Of a stretch of 64,000 nucleotides of DNA, positions 8,090-16,717 are shown piece by piece. Position 1 is the stretch's first letter; the number at the start of each line of letters is the position of its first letter. Both the position numbers and the translations under genes were made by a program. Origin of the DNA: an uncultured Eubacteriales bacterium (GTDB lineage: Bacteria; Bacillota; Clostridia; Oscillospirales; Oscillospiraceae); NCBI GenBank assembly GCA_900546255.1, contig URCB01000001.1, forward strand, positions 1-64,000. Direction: 5' to 3'. The notes beneath the pieces were generated by a model that was not told the DNA's origin, did no database searches, and worked only from the letters and a program-made list of their open reading frames with translations.

Positions 8090-9226
8090 TTACCGGTAGA
8101 TCCGAGGAATGCGGCGGGTGAGCACGCAGAGCAGCTCGTAGGAAATGGTGTTCATCACAGTGGCCCCGGCCTCCACAGGCTGCTCCCCGTTTTCCGTGTG
8201 ACCGTAGATCACCGCGACGCTGCCTTCTGTGACCTCTGGCAGATCGGTGACGTCTACCATACACATGTCCATGCACACCCGTCCGGTGACAGGGGCCTGT
8301 CCCCCTGGAAACAGCACAGAAAGCCGGTTGGAGAAGCCACGGCAGTAGCCATCCCCATACCCAATGGGCACCACGGCCAGACGGGTCTGACGCTGGAGCA
8401 CGTTGGTGCGGCCATAGCTCACCGGCGTGCCGGCGGGGACGGTGCGGACCGTAACCACCCGGCTTTTCACCTCCATCACCGGCTGCAGGTCACACAGTGC
8501 CGGGTCCATGTTTCCGTCCGGGAAATGTCCGTAAAGGGCAATGCCCGGACGAACCATGTCCAGGTAGGTGGCAGGATAGAGCAAGGTGGCTGCGCTATTG
8601 GCACAGTGGCGGATGGCAAAGGTGTGCCCCAGGGCTTGGACCCGTTGCAGGATGTCCAAGAACCGGTCAAACTGGAGCATGGTGTATTCCTCGCTGCCAT
8701 CGGCGTCGGAGAAATGGGTGAAAATCCCCTCGGCGTGGAGGCCGGGCAGTTCCACTGCCTGGGCGATCTCTTGGGCGGCTTGCTCCATGGTATCCTCATG
8801 GCAGAGAAAGCCCAGGCGGGACATGCCGGTGTCGCACTGAATATGGACGGTCAAGGTGCCCCCCGTCTCTTGTACCTGGGCCGAGAGGGCCTTGGCGTAG
8901 TCCAAGTCGTAGCAGGCCTGGGTAATGTGATACCGCACCAATTCGGCAGCGTAGGCTGCCGGGGTGCCGCCTAAGATCAGGATGGGGGTCTGCACCCCGG
9001 CCTGGCGCAGTTCCACTGCCTCGGCCAGGCAGGCCACGCCCAGGTAGTCTGCCCCCAGTTCCTCTAGTTTCTGCGCAATGGGGACGGCTCCATGACCGTA
9101 AGCATCGGCTTTGACCAGTCCCATGAACTTGGTGCCGTAGGGGGTCAATCCCCGCAGGGCATGATAATTGTGGGCCAACCGGTCCAGGGAGACCTCTGCC
9201 CATGTCCGCATGGTTTGTGTATCCAT
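8090..9226 (-). CDS. alr: Alanine racemase
   Basis: A 378-residue fold-type III PLP enzyme that interconverts L- and D-alanine for peptidoglycan. The PLP lysine lies in VKADAYGHG near residue 39, and the C-terminal barrel carries VVPIGYGDGY. Length is typical. It follows a GerS-like lipoprotein gene by 10 bp. In Clostridioides difficile gerS and alr2 form an operon, so a role linked to spore germination is conceivable, but this could equally be the housekeeping racemase. Confidence 0.96.
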   Translation of the reverse strand: MDTQTMRTWAEVSLDRLAHNYHALRGLTPYGTKFMGLVKADAYGHGAVPIAQKLEELGADYLGVACLAEAVELRQAGVQTPILILGGTPAAYAAELVRYHITQACYDLDYAKALSAQVQETGGTLTVHIQCDTGMSRLGFLCHEDTMEQAAQEIAQAVELPGLHAEGIFTHFSDADGSEEYTMLQFDRFLDILQRVQALGHTFAIRHCANSAATLLYPATYLDMVRPGIALYGHFPDGNMDPALCDLQPVMEVKSRVVTVRTVPAGTPVSYGRTNVLQRQTRLAVVPIGYGDGYCRGFSNRLSVLFPGGQAPVTGRVCMDMCMVDVTDLPEVTEGSVAVIYGHTENGEQPVEAGATVMNTISYELLCVLTRRIPRIYR

Positions 9227-9236
9227 TTTTGAAACA

Positions 9237-9854
9237 CTATCCTTTCTCTGTTGTCTTTTGTGTTAAAGCAAAGGAAGAAAATACACAGCGAACAATGGTG
9301 GTTCCCTCGCTGCGGAGCTCCCCTTGCAGTAAGTCTTTGGTGGCTTGGTCGAACCACAGGATCGTCTCGATTCCTTGACCAGGTTCCCGCTCTGGCTCCC
9401 GGCAACAGATGCGGAGGGTTTCCGTCTCGCCCAGAAGTTCGCTGCCGGTTTCCGCCATGTATCCAGACTGCATGGCAGTGAGAAACGCAGGCAATGCATC
9501 TAGGGGGGAGAGTCCCTCCTCGTTGAGGGGGCCTGTCTCCAGCTGCACACCGTCGAAGGTCAGGTAGGTCTGTCCCTCTGCAATGGTTGCGGTGATGCCG
9601 GCTACCTCCTGGGGGGCGGTGATGACCATGGTCATGCCGGTTTCCTGGGTGCTGGAAAACGAGACAGTGTACGCATACACCCGTTCTCCATAGTCTGCCG
9701 TGATATCCATGGTCCCGGAGCAGCCGTCCATGGCGAGAAAATCGGCACGCAATGCCAGGGCCAGATTGTTCTCCTGGACGCTTCCCTGGCACCCGCTGAG
9801 GCACAGGAACAGAACCATGGGGATCAGAGGGATACAAAGGGTTTGTCTACGCAA
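9237..9854 (-). CDS. GerS/YdcC-like lipoprotein
   Basis: The mature protein is a lipoprotein of about 205 residues: the signal sequence ends in LCLSGC and the rest looks like a LolA/LppX-type beta fold with no catalytic motif. I prefer a TTG start at 9854 because AAGGAGG stands 8 bp before it and the hydrophobic signal begins right after; upstream in-frame sequence reads through the end of nnrD. Location before alr matches both ydcC-alr in Bacillus and gerS-alr2 in C. difficile, where GerS is needed for cortex hydrolysis during germination. The function here is inferred from context and from the lipoprotein signal. Confidence 0.7.
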   Translation of the reverse strand: MRRQTLCIPLIPMVLFLCLSGCQGSVQENNLALALRADFLAMDGCSGTMDITADYGERVYAYTVSFSSTQETGMTMVITAPQEVAGITATIAEGQTYLTFDGVQLETGPLNEEGLSPLDALPAFLTAMQSGYMAETGSELLGETETLRICCREPEREPGQGIETILWFDQATKDLLQGELRSEGTTIVRCVFSSFALTQKTTEKG

Positions 9855-9877
9855 AGGCAACGCCTCCTTGCCGGTTT

Positions 9878-10726
9878 TTACCCCGGACCGTCCATGGCCT
9901 GCTGAATGGCTGCGGGGATCCTCCGCAACAGGTCCGAGGGGGTCATGCCATACTCCCCAAAGTCCTTTGCGGCCAGATCCCCCGCTGCGCCATGGAGCCA
10001 AACCGCCGCAGGCACTGCCTGTTTGGGCGGGATGCCCTGCCCCAGCAGGGAGAGGATCATCCCTGCCAGCACATCACCGCTGCCCCCTTTGGCCATGCCA
10101 GGGTTGCCGGTGGTGTTGAGGAAGGTATCCCCGTCGGGAAAGGCTGTGATGGTCCGGTGGCCTTTCAGCACCAGGACGCAGCCGTGCTGCTGGGCAAACG
10201 CCAGGGCGGCCGCCTCCCGATCGGGGCCAATGGCCTCCCCCTGCCTCAGCCGGAGAAATTCCCCGTCGTGAGGGGTCACCACCGTCAGCCGGCTGCGTCT
10301 GGTGTCCAGAACATCTATATGCTCTGCTACGGCGTTTATGCCGTCTGCATCCAGGACCAACGGAGCGGTGACCTGCGCCACCAAATGGCAGGTGCGCACG
10401 TCCGTGGCCCGGCTTCTCCCCAGCCCCGGACCAATGAGAACGCTGTCACTCTGGTTCATCTTCTCCAGGAGTTCGGGATAGGGGGGAACGGGGGAAGGCA
10501 TAGCCTCTTGGCATTTCACCGCCAGCACCGGCCAAATCTCCTGGGGTACGGAGAGGGACACCAACCCCGAACCGGTGCGCACCGCTGCCTCCGAGGCCAA
10601 GGCGGGGGCGCCGGTAAACCCCACGCTCCCGGCCAGAATGTGCACCTTTCCGAAGGTTCCCTTGTGACCATTCCTGTCTCGGATGGGTAGGCAGTGGTGG
10701 ACAAACGGTTGGGTTACCTGTACCAT
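9878..10726 (-). CDS. nnrD: ADP-dependent NAD(P)H-hydrate dehydratase
   Basis: A 282-residue ribokinase-fold enzyme that repairs hydrated NAD(P)H. Recognisable blocks are KGTFGKVHILAGSVGFTGAP near the start, VLIGPGLGRS, VLDADGINA, TPHDGEF and the signature KGGSGDVLAGM. Only the C-terminal dehydratase half of the usual bifunctional YjeF protein is present; the epimerase half (NnrE) is not next to it. The start at 10726 is chosen for its GAGGAA site. It heads the nnrD-lipoprotein-alr-mazF run. Confidence 0.92.
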   Translation of the reverse strand: MVQVTQPFVHHCLPIRDRNGHKGTFGKVHILAGSVGFTGAPALASEAAVRTGSGLVSLSVPQEIWPVLAVKCQEAMPSPVPPYPELLEKMNQSDSVLIGPGLGRSRATDVRTCHLVAQVTAPLVLDADGINAVAEHIDVLDTRRSRLTVVTPHDGEFLRLRQGEAIGPDREAAALAFAQQHGCVLVLKGHRTITAFPDGDTFLNTTGNPGMAKGGSGDVLAGMILSLLGQGIPPKQAVPAAVWLHGAAGDLAAKDFGEYGMTPSDLLRRIPAAIQQAMDGPG

Positions 10727-10785
10727 AGCAGATTCCTCCCTCAGTGTTTTTTGCAATCTATTGGGGAATGAAGTGGTTTTCCTTC

Positions 10786-10814
10786 TTGCATTTTACTCCT
10801 TTTTATGATAAACT
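10786..10814 (+). promoter_or_regulatory. pheST promoter
   Basis: TTGCAT (10786-10791), 17 bp, TAAACT (10809-10814) with an extended TG two bases before the -10 box. It lies directly in front of the T-box leader. Confidence 0.7.
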
Positions 10815-10820
10815 GCAATC

Positions 10821-11070
10821 GCTCTTGAAAAACGATGAAAGGGAAAATAACGGAATGCCCTTCCAACAGAGAGGGATGGTCACAGGCTGCAAGCCGTCCT
10901 GGAGAGGGTCCGTTTGGTTCGCCCTGGAGTTCCGGCGGGGAAATACGTCGGCGGTGGGTCCACCGTTATGGGACAAAGAAGTGCGTGCAGGTTTGCTGCG
11001 CGAAATTCGGGTGGTACCGCGGAAGTCTGTTGCCTTTCGTCCCGTTGCTGCGGGAGGAAAGGCTTTTTTA
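10821..11070 (+). ncRNA. T-box leader controlling pheS-pheT
   Basis: A transcript of about 250 nt before pheS contains the conserved T-box core GGGTGGTACCGCGG (11009-11022), which pairs with the uncharged tRNA acceptor end, followed by a rho-independent terminator (11032-11069: GCCTTTC... / ...GGAAAGGC then TTTTTT). The 5' part can fold as stem I; a UUC triplet at 10930-10932 is a plausible Phe specifier. Uncharged tRNA-Phe would turn expression on. The class is certain; the specifier position is by eye. Confidence 0.9.
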
Positions 11071-11086
11071 TTTGGGAGGAAACAGT

Positions 11087-12112
11087 ATGAAGGAACAATT
11101 GGAAAAAGTGAAACAAGACGCTCTGGCTGCCTTAGCGGCTGCCAAAGAGACGGTGGACCTGGAAAACATCCGGGTAAAGTACTTGGGGAAAAAGGGCGAG
11201 CTCACAGCTCTCCTCAAGCAGATGGGTAAGCTCTCGGCGGAGGAACGCCCGATCATTGGTCAACTGGCCAATGAGATCCGGGAGAAGCTGACCAACGAGA
11301 TCGAAAGCCAGAAGAAAAAGCTGGAGGAAGTCAAGCTGGAAGCCCAGATGCAGGCAGAGGCGGTGGATGTCACCATCCCTGGCCGCAAGCAGAAGCTGGG
11401 GCATCAGCACCCCATGTACATTGCCCTGGACGAGATTAAAGACATCTTCGTAGGCATGGGCTTTACCATCCTGGACGGCCCGGAGGTAGAACTGGCTTAC
11501 TATAACTTTGACCGCCTCAACGCAGAGGAGGGGCACCCCTCTCGGGACTGGTCGGACACCTTTTATTTTGACAAGGACAGCCGGGTGATGCTCCGCAGCC
11601 AGACCTCTCCTATGCAGGTCCACGCGATGGAGACCATGGAGCTGCCCATCCGCATCCTGGCGCCCGGCCGGGTGTACCGGAAGGACGAGGTGGATGCCAC
11701 CCACTCCCCCATGTTCCATCAAGTAGAGGGCATGGTCATTGACAAGAACATCACCATGGCGGATCTGAAGGGTACCCTCAATGCGGTGATGGAGCAGCTG
11801 TACGGGAAGGGAACCAAAACCCGGTTCCGCCCCCACCACTTCCCCTTCACCGAGCCCTCCTGCGAGATGGATGTCCAGTGCCACAAGTGCGGCGGCGTGG
11901 GCTGCCCCACCTGTAAGGGGGAAGGATGGATCGAGGTCCTGGGCGCTGGAATGATCCACCCCAAAGTGCTGGAGATGTCCGGCATTGACCCGGAGGTCTA
12001 CTCCGGCTGGGCCTTTGGCATGGGCCTGGAGCGGATCGCCATGCGCCGGTTTAAGATCTCCGACCTGCGGCTGATCTTTGAAAACGACATCCGCTTCCTG
12101 GAGCAGTTCTGA
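11087..12112 (+). CDS. pheS: Phenylalanine-tRNA ligase alpha subunit
   Basis: 341 residues, class II synthetase alpha chain: N-terminal coiled coil (about residues 1-85), then the catalytic core with GHQHPMY, GFTILDGPEVE, LRSQTSPMQVH, GRVYRKDEVDATHSPMFHQVEG and the C-terminal GMGLERIAMRR. A CHKCGG...CPTCKG cysteine block typical of Firmicutes PheS is present. The start at 11087 follows GGGAGGA and the T-box terminator. It charges tRNA-Phe together with PheT. Confidence 0.97.
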   Translation: MKEQLEKVKQDALAALAAAKETVDLENIRVKYLGKKGELTALLKQMGKLSAEERPIIGQLANEIREKLTNEIESQKKKLEEVKLEAQMQAEAVDVTIPGRKQKLGHQHPMYIALDEIKDIFVGMGFTILDGPEVELAYYNFDRLNAEEGHPSRDWSDTFYFDKDSRVMLRSQTSPMQVHAMETMELPIRILAPGRVYRKDEVDATHSPMFHQVEGMVIDKNITMADLKGTLNAVMEQLYGKGTKTRFRPHHFPFTEPSCEMDVQCHKCGGVGCPTCKGEGWIEVLGAGMIHPKVLEMSGIDPEVYSGWAFGMGLERIAMRRFKISDLRLIFENDIRFLEQF

Positions 12113-12129
12113 GAAAGGAGAGAGACGCA

Positions 12130-14529
12130 ATGTTACTGTCGAGAAAATGGCTCAATGAGTTCGTCCCCGTGGACGCTGACGACCGCACCTTTGCCGAGGA
12201 CATGACCCTCTCCGGCTCCAAGGTTGAGGTCACCGAAGTGGAGGGTGCTGAAATTTCCAACGTGGTGGTTGGCCGCGTGGTGGAGATTAAGCGCCATGAG
12301 AATTCCGACCACATGTGGATCTGCCAGGTGGACATCGGGGAAGGGGCCCCGGTGCAAATTGTGACGGGCGCCCAGAATGTCTCCCAAGGGGATCTGGTCC
12401 CGGTGGCCAAGCACAACAGCACCCTTCCCGGCGATATCCACATCAAGAAAGGAAAACTCCGGGGAGAGGTCTCCGATGGGATGCTCTGCTCCTATAAGGA
12501 ACTGGGGATGACCGACAATGACTGGCCCTACAGCATTGTGGATGGGATCTTCCTGCTGGAGTCTGACCCAGACCTCAAGTCCAAAAACCTGAAACCCGGG
12601 GACGATATTTGCACCGCCATTGGTTTAGACGACCATGTGGTGGAGTTTGAGATCACCCCTAACCGCCCGGACTGCCTGTCCGTCATCGGTTTGGCCCGGG
12701 AGGCAGCCGTCACCTATGGCAAGCCCCTCACCCTCCACGATCCCGTGGTGAAAGGCGGCGGCCCTGGCAACCTGCCCGACTTGCTGGATGTGGAGACCCC
12801 GGACCCTGACCTCTGCCCCCGGTACACTGCCCGGATGGTGCGGAACGTCAAGATTGCCCCCTCCCCCAAGTGGATGCGGGACCGGCTGCGTGCCTCGGGG
12901 GTGCGTCCCATCAACAACATCGTCGACATCACCAACTACGTGATGCTGGAGTACGGGCAGCCCATGCACGCCTTTGACTACCGCTATGTGAAGGGCGGCA
13001 AGATCATCGTCCGCCGGGCCAAGGACGGGGAGTCCCTCACCACTCTGGACGGCAATGTGCGGAACCTGAATTCCTCCATGCTGGTCATCGCCGATGAGAC
13101 CCGGGCTGTGGGCCTGGCAGGCATTATGGGCGGGGAAAACAGCGAGATCGTCGAGGACACGGTGGACGTGGTCTTCGAGTCTGCCAACTTCAATGGCACC
13201 TCCATCCGCCGCACGGCCCTGGCCCTGGGAATGCGGACCGAAGCCTCTGCCAAGTTTGAGAAGGGGCTGGATATCCTCAACACCCTCCCTGCGGTCAACC
13301 GGGCCTGCGAACTGGTGGAGCTGCTGGGGGCCGGTGAAGTGGTGGACGGCACCATTGATATCCTCAACTTTGTTCCCCATCCCACCCAGTTGGCCCTCCG
13401 TCCGGAGAAGATCAATGCCCTGCTGGGCACCGACATTGCGGCTGAAGAGATGCGCCGCATCCTGACCGACCTGGGCTTCGGGGTAGAGGGTGACACCATC
13501 ACCGTTCCCTCCTGGCGGGGCGACGTGGCCCACTACTCTGACCTGGCGGAAGAGGTGGCCCGGTTCTACGGGTATAACCAGATCCCCACTACGGCCATGC
13601 ATGGCGTCACCACCCAGGGTGGGTACAGCGCCCAGCAGGTGCTGGAACGGAACCTGGGTTCCCTGTGCCGGGGAATGGGTTACAGCGAGATTATCACCTA
13701 TTCCTTCATCAGCCCCACCTATTACGACAAGATTCGCCTGCCGGAGGACTCCCCCCTGCGCAAGTCCATGAAGATCATGAACCCCCTGGGGGAGGATACC
13801 TCCATCATGCGCACCACGGTGCTCCCCTCCATGCTGGAAATCCTCACCCGGAATTACAACTACCGCAACAAGGCCGTGCGTCTGTATGAACTGGGCCGCA
13901 CCTACTTCGAGCGGGAGGACGGCATGGCAGAGGAACCCAAACTCCTTTCTCTGGGCCTCTATGGTCCGGAAGAGGATTTCTTCTCTCTGAAGGGTTCTGT
14001 AGAGACCATTCTGGAAAGCATTCGAGCTGGGGATGTGACCTATGAGGCAGTCCATGACAACCCCTCCTTCCACCCGGGACGCTGCGCCAGGGTGCTGGTT
14101 CAGGGGGAAGCGGTCGGTGTTCTGGGACAGATCCATCCGTTGGTGGCGGCCAACTACGGGGTGGATACCGACCTGTATTACGCCGAGCTCTCCTTCGACA
14201 AGCTCTTCGCCCACAGAGGGGCCGATCCGGAATACGTTCCCCTGCCCAAGTTCCCTGCTGTGACCCGGGACATTGCGGTCCTGGTGGACCAGGAGATCAC
14301 GGTGGGCGCCCTGGAGGCCTGCATCCATGAGGCGGCCCAGGCCTTGCTGAAGGAAGTGGCGCTGTTCGACATTTACCAGGGAGAAAACCTGCCGGCTGGG
14401 AAAAAGTCGGTGGCATTTAACCTGGTGCTGCGGGCCGATGACCGTAGCCTGACCGCCCAAGAGGCAGACGATGAGGTAAAACTCATTCTGGAACAACTGG
14501 GGACCACCTTTGGGGCAACATTGCGGTGA
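12130..14529 (+). CDS. pheT: Phenylalanine-tRNA ligase beta subunit
   Basis: 799 residues with the usual PheT domain order: N-terminal tRNA-binding OB fold (about 40-150), B3/B4 editing domain (about 210-390), B5 domain (about 405-475), catalytic-like core and C-terminal anticodon-binding ferredoxin-like domain (about 705-799). It follows pheS after 17 bp with an AAAGGAG ribosome site, so the alpha and beta chains are made together. Confidence 0.97.
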   Translation: MLLSRKWLNEFVPVDADDRTFAEDMTLSGSKVEVTEVEGAEISNVVVGRVVEIKRHENSDHMWICQVDIGEGAPVQIVTGAQNVSQGDLVPVAKHNSTLPGDIHIKKGKLRGEVSDGMLCSYKELGMTDNDWPYSIVDGIFLLESDPDLKSKNLKPGDDICTAIGLDDHVVEFEITPNRPDCLSVIGLAREAAVTYGKPLTLHDPVVKGGGPGNLPDLLDVETPDPDLCPRYTARMVRNVKIAPSPKWMRDRLRASGVRPINNIVDITNYVMLEYGQPMHAFDYRYVKGGKIIVRRAKDGESLTTLDGNVRNLNSSMLVIADETRAVGLAGIMGGENSEIVEDTVDVVFESANFNGTSIRRTALALGMRTEASAKFEKGLDILNTLPAVNRACELVELLGAGEVVDGTIDILNFVPHPTQLALRPEKINALLGTDIAAEEMRRILTDLGFGVEGDTITVPSWRGDVAHYSDLAEEVARFYGYNQIPTTAMHGVTTQGGYSAQQVLERNLGSLCRGMGYSEIITYSFISPTYYDKIRLPEDSPLRKSMKIMNPLGEDTSIMRTTVLPSMLEILTRNYNYRNKAVRLYELGRTYFEREDGMAEEPKLLSLGLYGPEEDFFSLKGSVETILESIRAGDVTYEAVHDNPSFHPGRCARVLVQGEAVGVLGQIHPLVAANYGVDTDLYYAELSFDKLFAHRGADPEYVPLPKFPAVTRDIAVLVDQEITVGALEACIHEAAQALLKEVALFDIYQGENLPAGKKSVAFNLVLRADDRSLTAQEADDEVKLILEQLGTTFGATLR

Positions 14530-14559
14530 AACTTTTTCGCAAAAATCACACCATTCCTC

Positions 14560-14588
14560 TTTACTTTCCCTCTTAAGAGGAGTATGAT
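14560..14588 (+). promoter_or_regulatory. ireB promoter
   Basis: TTTACT (14560-14565), 17 bp, TATGAT (14583-14588). It overlaps the upstream in-frame ATG at 14584, which argues that translation begins at the later GTG (14629). Confidence 0.6.
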
Positions 14589-14628
14589 GTATAGGGAAAG
14601 TTATTTCCGTGTTGGGAGGGATGTACCC

Positions 14629-14880
14629 GTGGAGGCTGAATTCACCAGAAAATTTCAAGTGGTCCAGGACCGTAACGAAGAAATGAAGGCCACTCTGATG
14701 GCAGTGTATGCGGCCCTGAAGGAAAAGGGGTATAACCCCATCAATCAGATTGTGGGATACATTCTCTCCGAAGACCCCACCTATATCACAAACTACAACA
14801 ATGCCCGCACGTTGATTCGCAAGTTGGACCGGGACGAACTGCTTCAAGAACTGGTCCGGCAGTATTTGCGGGAACCGTAA
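14629..14880 (+). CDS. ireB: IreB-family regulatory phosphoprotein (YrzL, UPF0297)
   Basis: 83 residues from a GTG at 14629 with GGGAGG 9 bp upstream. The core [20 protein letters not shown], followed by [17 protein letters not shown], is the signature of the IreB/UPF0297 family. In Enterococcus IreB is phosphorylated by the PASTA kinase IreK and restrains cephalosporin resistance. In many Firmicutes the gene is followed by ruvX and yrzB; here those do not follow, as a terminator and convergent tyrS come next. Confidence 0.9.
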   Translation: MEAEFTRKFQVVQDRNEEMKATLMAVYAALKEKGYNPINQIVGYILSEDPTYITNYNNARTLIRKLDRDELLQELVRQYLREP

Positions 14881-14891
14881 TTTGTCTGCTC

Positions 14892-14929
14892 CCCTGTGCC
14901 TGGTGCGATCCGCCAGGCACAGGGTTTTT
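14892..14929 (+). terminator. ireB terminator
   Basis: Twelve-base-pair perfect stem CCCTGTGCCTGG / CCAGGCACAGGG with a 9-nt loop, followed by TTTTT, starting about 10 bp after the ireB stop codon. Confidence 0.9.
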
Positions 14930-14939
14930 CTAGGGAAAA

Positions 14940-14986
14940 AAAGAGAAAACAGCAGATCCTCGAAGACAGAGGATCTGCTGTTTTTT
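14940..14986. terminator. Bidirectional terminator downstream of tyrS
   Basis: Fourteen-base-pair perfect stem (14948-14961 with 14969-14982) with T-runs on both sides: TTTTTT on the plus strand and TTCTCTTTTTT on the minus strand. It ends the minus-strand tyrS transcript and backs up the ireB terminator. Confidence 0.9.
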
Positions 14987-15001
14987 GCTGTCAACTAGGG
15001 A

Positions 15002-16231
15002 TTAGCCTTCCAAATAAGCCCGGTGGAACACTTTTTTGCCTTTTTTCAGGACGATCCCGTCCCCCTCCAGCTGATCTGCGGTAACGGCGGCGGAAATCTC
15101 CTTGACCTTCTCTCCGGCGACTTCGACCCCGCCCTGCTGGATCAGGCGGCGAGCCTCTCCCTTGGAGGGAACCAGGCCGCAACGGAGCATCAGCTCCATG
15201 ACGCCGATGGCGCCGTCGGTCAGATCGGCGGGGGTGAGGGCTGTGGCAGGCATGTTGGCAGTGTCCCCGCCTTTGGAGAAGAGGCCCCGGGCGGTCTCCT
15301 GGGCCTTGGTGGCCTCCTCCTCACCGTGGACCAGCTTGGTGAGCTCATAGGCCAGGATCTCCTTGGCGGTGTTCAGCTGCGCGCCCTCCCAATGGTCCAT
15401 TTTGTCGATCTCTTCCAGGGGGAGGAAGGTGAGCATGCGGATGCACTTGAGGACATCGTCATCCCCCACGTTTCTCCAGTACTGGTAGAACTCATAGGGA
15501 GAGGTCTTGTTGGGGTCTAGCCAAACGGCACCAGATGCGGTCTTCCCCATCTTTTTGCCCTCGGAGTTCATGAGGAGGGTGATGGTCATAGCATAGGCAT
15601 CCTTGCCCAGCTTCCGGCGGATGAGTTCCGTGCCGCCCAGCATGTTGGACCACTGGTCATCCCCGCCGAACTGCATGTTGCAGCCGTACTCCTTGAAGAG
15701 GTAGTAAAAGTCGTAGGACTGCATGATCATGTAGTTGAACTCCAGGAAAGAAAGACCCTTCTCCATCCGCTGCTTGTAGCACTCGGCCCGGAGCATGTTG
15801 TTCACGGAGAAGCAGGCGCCCACCTCCCGCAGCAGGTCAATGTAGTTGAGTTTCAGCAGCCAGTCGGCGTTGTTGACCATGATGGCTTTGCCCTCACCGA
15901 AGTCGATGAACCGCTCCATCTGCTTTTTGAAGCAGTCACAGTTGTGTTGGATGGTCTCGGGGGTCATCATGGAACGCATATCCGTGCGGCCGGAGGGGTC
16001 GCCGATGTAACCGGTGCCGCCGCCCACCAGGACCACAGGGCGGTTCCCGGCCATCTGCAGGCGCTTCATCAGGCACAGGGCCATGAAGTGCCCAACGTGG
16101 AGGCTGTCCGCCGTGGGGTCAAATCCGATGTAGAAGGTGGCTTTGCCGGCGTTCACCAGCTCCCGGATTTCCTCCTCATCGGTCACCTGGGCGATGAGGC
16201 CACGGGCTTTCAGTTCTTCGTAAATTTGCAT
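15002..16231 (-). CDS. tyrS: Tyrosine-tRNA ligase
   Basis: 409 residues, class I synthetase. The HIGH-type motif is HVGHF in [13 protein letters not shown] near residue 45, the KMSKS-type motif is KKMGKTASG, and a C-terminal S4 RNA-binding domain (about 345-409) is present. The start at 16231 ([11 protein letters not shown]) follows AAGGAG by 7 bp; upstream in-frame sequence is leader RNA. Expression is controlled by the T-box leader ahead of it. Confidence 0.97.
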   Translation of the reverse strand: MQIYEELKARGLIAQVTDEEEIRELVNAGKATFYIGFDPTADSLHVGHFMALCLMKRLQMAGNRPVVLVGGGTGYIGDPSGRTDMRSMMTPETIQHNCDCFKKQMERFIDFGEGKAIMVNNADWLLKLNYIDLLREVGACFSVNNMLRAECYKQRMEKGLSFLEFNYMIMQSYDFYYLFKEYGCNMQFGGDDQWSNMLGGTELIRRKLGKDAYAMTITLLMNSEGKKMGKTASGAVWLDPNKTSPYEFYQYWRNVGDDDVLKCIRMLTFLPLEEIDKMDHWEGAQLNTAKEILAYELTKLVHGEEEATKAQETARGLFSKGGDTANMPATALTPADLTDGAIGVMELMLRCGLVPSKGEARRLIQQGGVEVAGEKVKEISAAVTADQLEGDGIVLKKGKKVFHRAYLEG

Positions 16232-16272
16232 GACAATTCTCCTTTTCTCACGAGTGATGCCATGGCCTGGGC

Positions 16273-16567
16273 AAGAAAAAACGCCCTCTGCCATGGACTG
16301 GACAGAGGACGACAAATATCGTGGTACCACCTCTTTTTACCCCGCTCTCACAAGAGGGGCCTCAAGGGGTCTGGCATCGCCAAACCCCACGCGCGATAAC
16401 GGGCGCACCCGACATACCCTACTGCCCTGTCATGCCAGGGGTTCAGGCAGCTGCTCTGGGAGGTAGCTTCACCGGTGGCGCTCTCCCCCTTGCACCAAAC
16501 GGGGGCTCTCTGCCCAGCGGAGACACCGGTTACTTCTTCCCTTCATCACAGTGGCGGTTGTTCAGTT
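16273..16567 (-). ncRNA. T-box leader controlling tyrS
   Basis: The minus strand carries the T-box core AGAGGTGGTACCACG (about 16319-16334), then a terminator with GTCCTCTG / CAGAGGGC arms and a T-run (about 16273-16312). Upstream, an ACCGGTG / CACCGGT stem forms the base of stem I; directly after its 3' arm comes GAAGC then UAC (16465-16463), a good Tyr specifier candidate. Uncharged tRNA-Tyr should prevent termination and raise tyrS expression. Confidence 0.9.
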
Positions 16568-16573
16568 GGATGG

Positions 16574-16602
16574 ATTCTACACCTTTTTCTCGGCTTTGTC
16601 AA
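16574..16602 (-). promoter_or_regulatory. tyrS promoter
   Basis: Minus strand TTGACA (16597-16602), 17 bp, TAGAAT (16574-16579): near-consensus sigma-A promoter just ahead of the T-box leader. Confidence 0.85.
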
Positions 16603-16717
16603 TGGTTTTTCGAGGAGAGGGAAGGAACGCCGGGTTCCGAGTCCACCAAGCTCGCGATGACATCCAGAGCTCCTTGGGGATACACGGTTGGAAAGCGATC
16701 GATTTCCATTTTTTGCT

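Noticed and set aside
10835-11086. In-frame extension of pheS upstream of 11087.
   Set aside because: The region is the T-box leader and its terminator; the ATG at 11087 has the ribosome site and gives normal PheS length.
12625-14994. Long open frame on the minus strand antisense to pheT.
   Set aside because: Antisense shadow of a strong gene; no family motif, biased composition.
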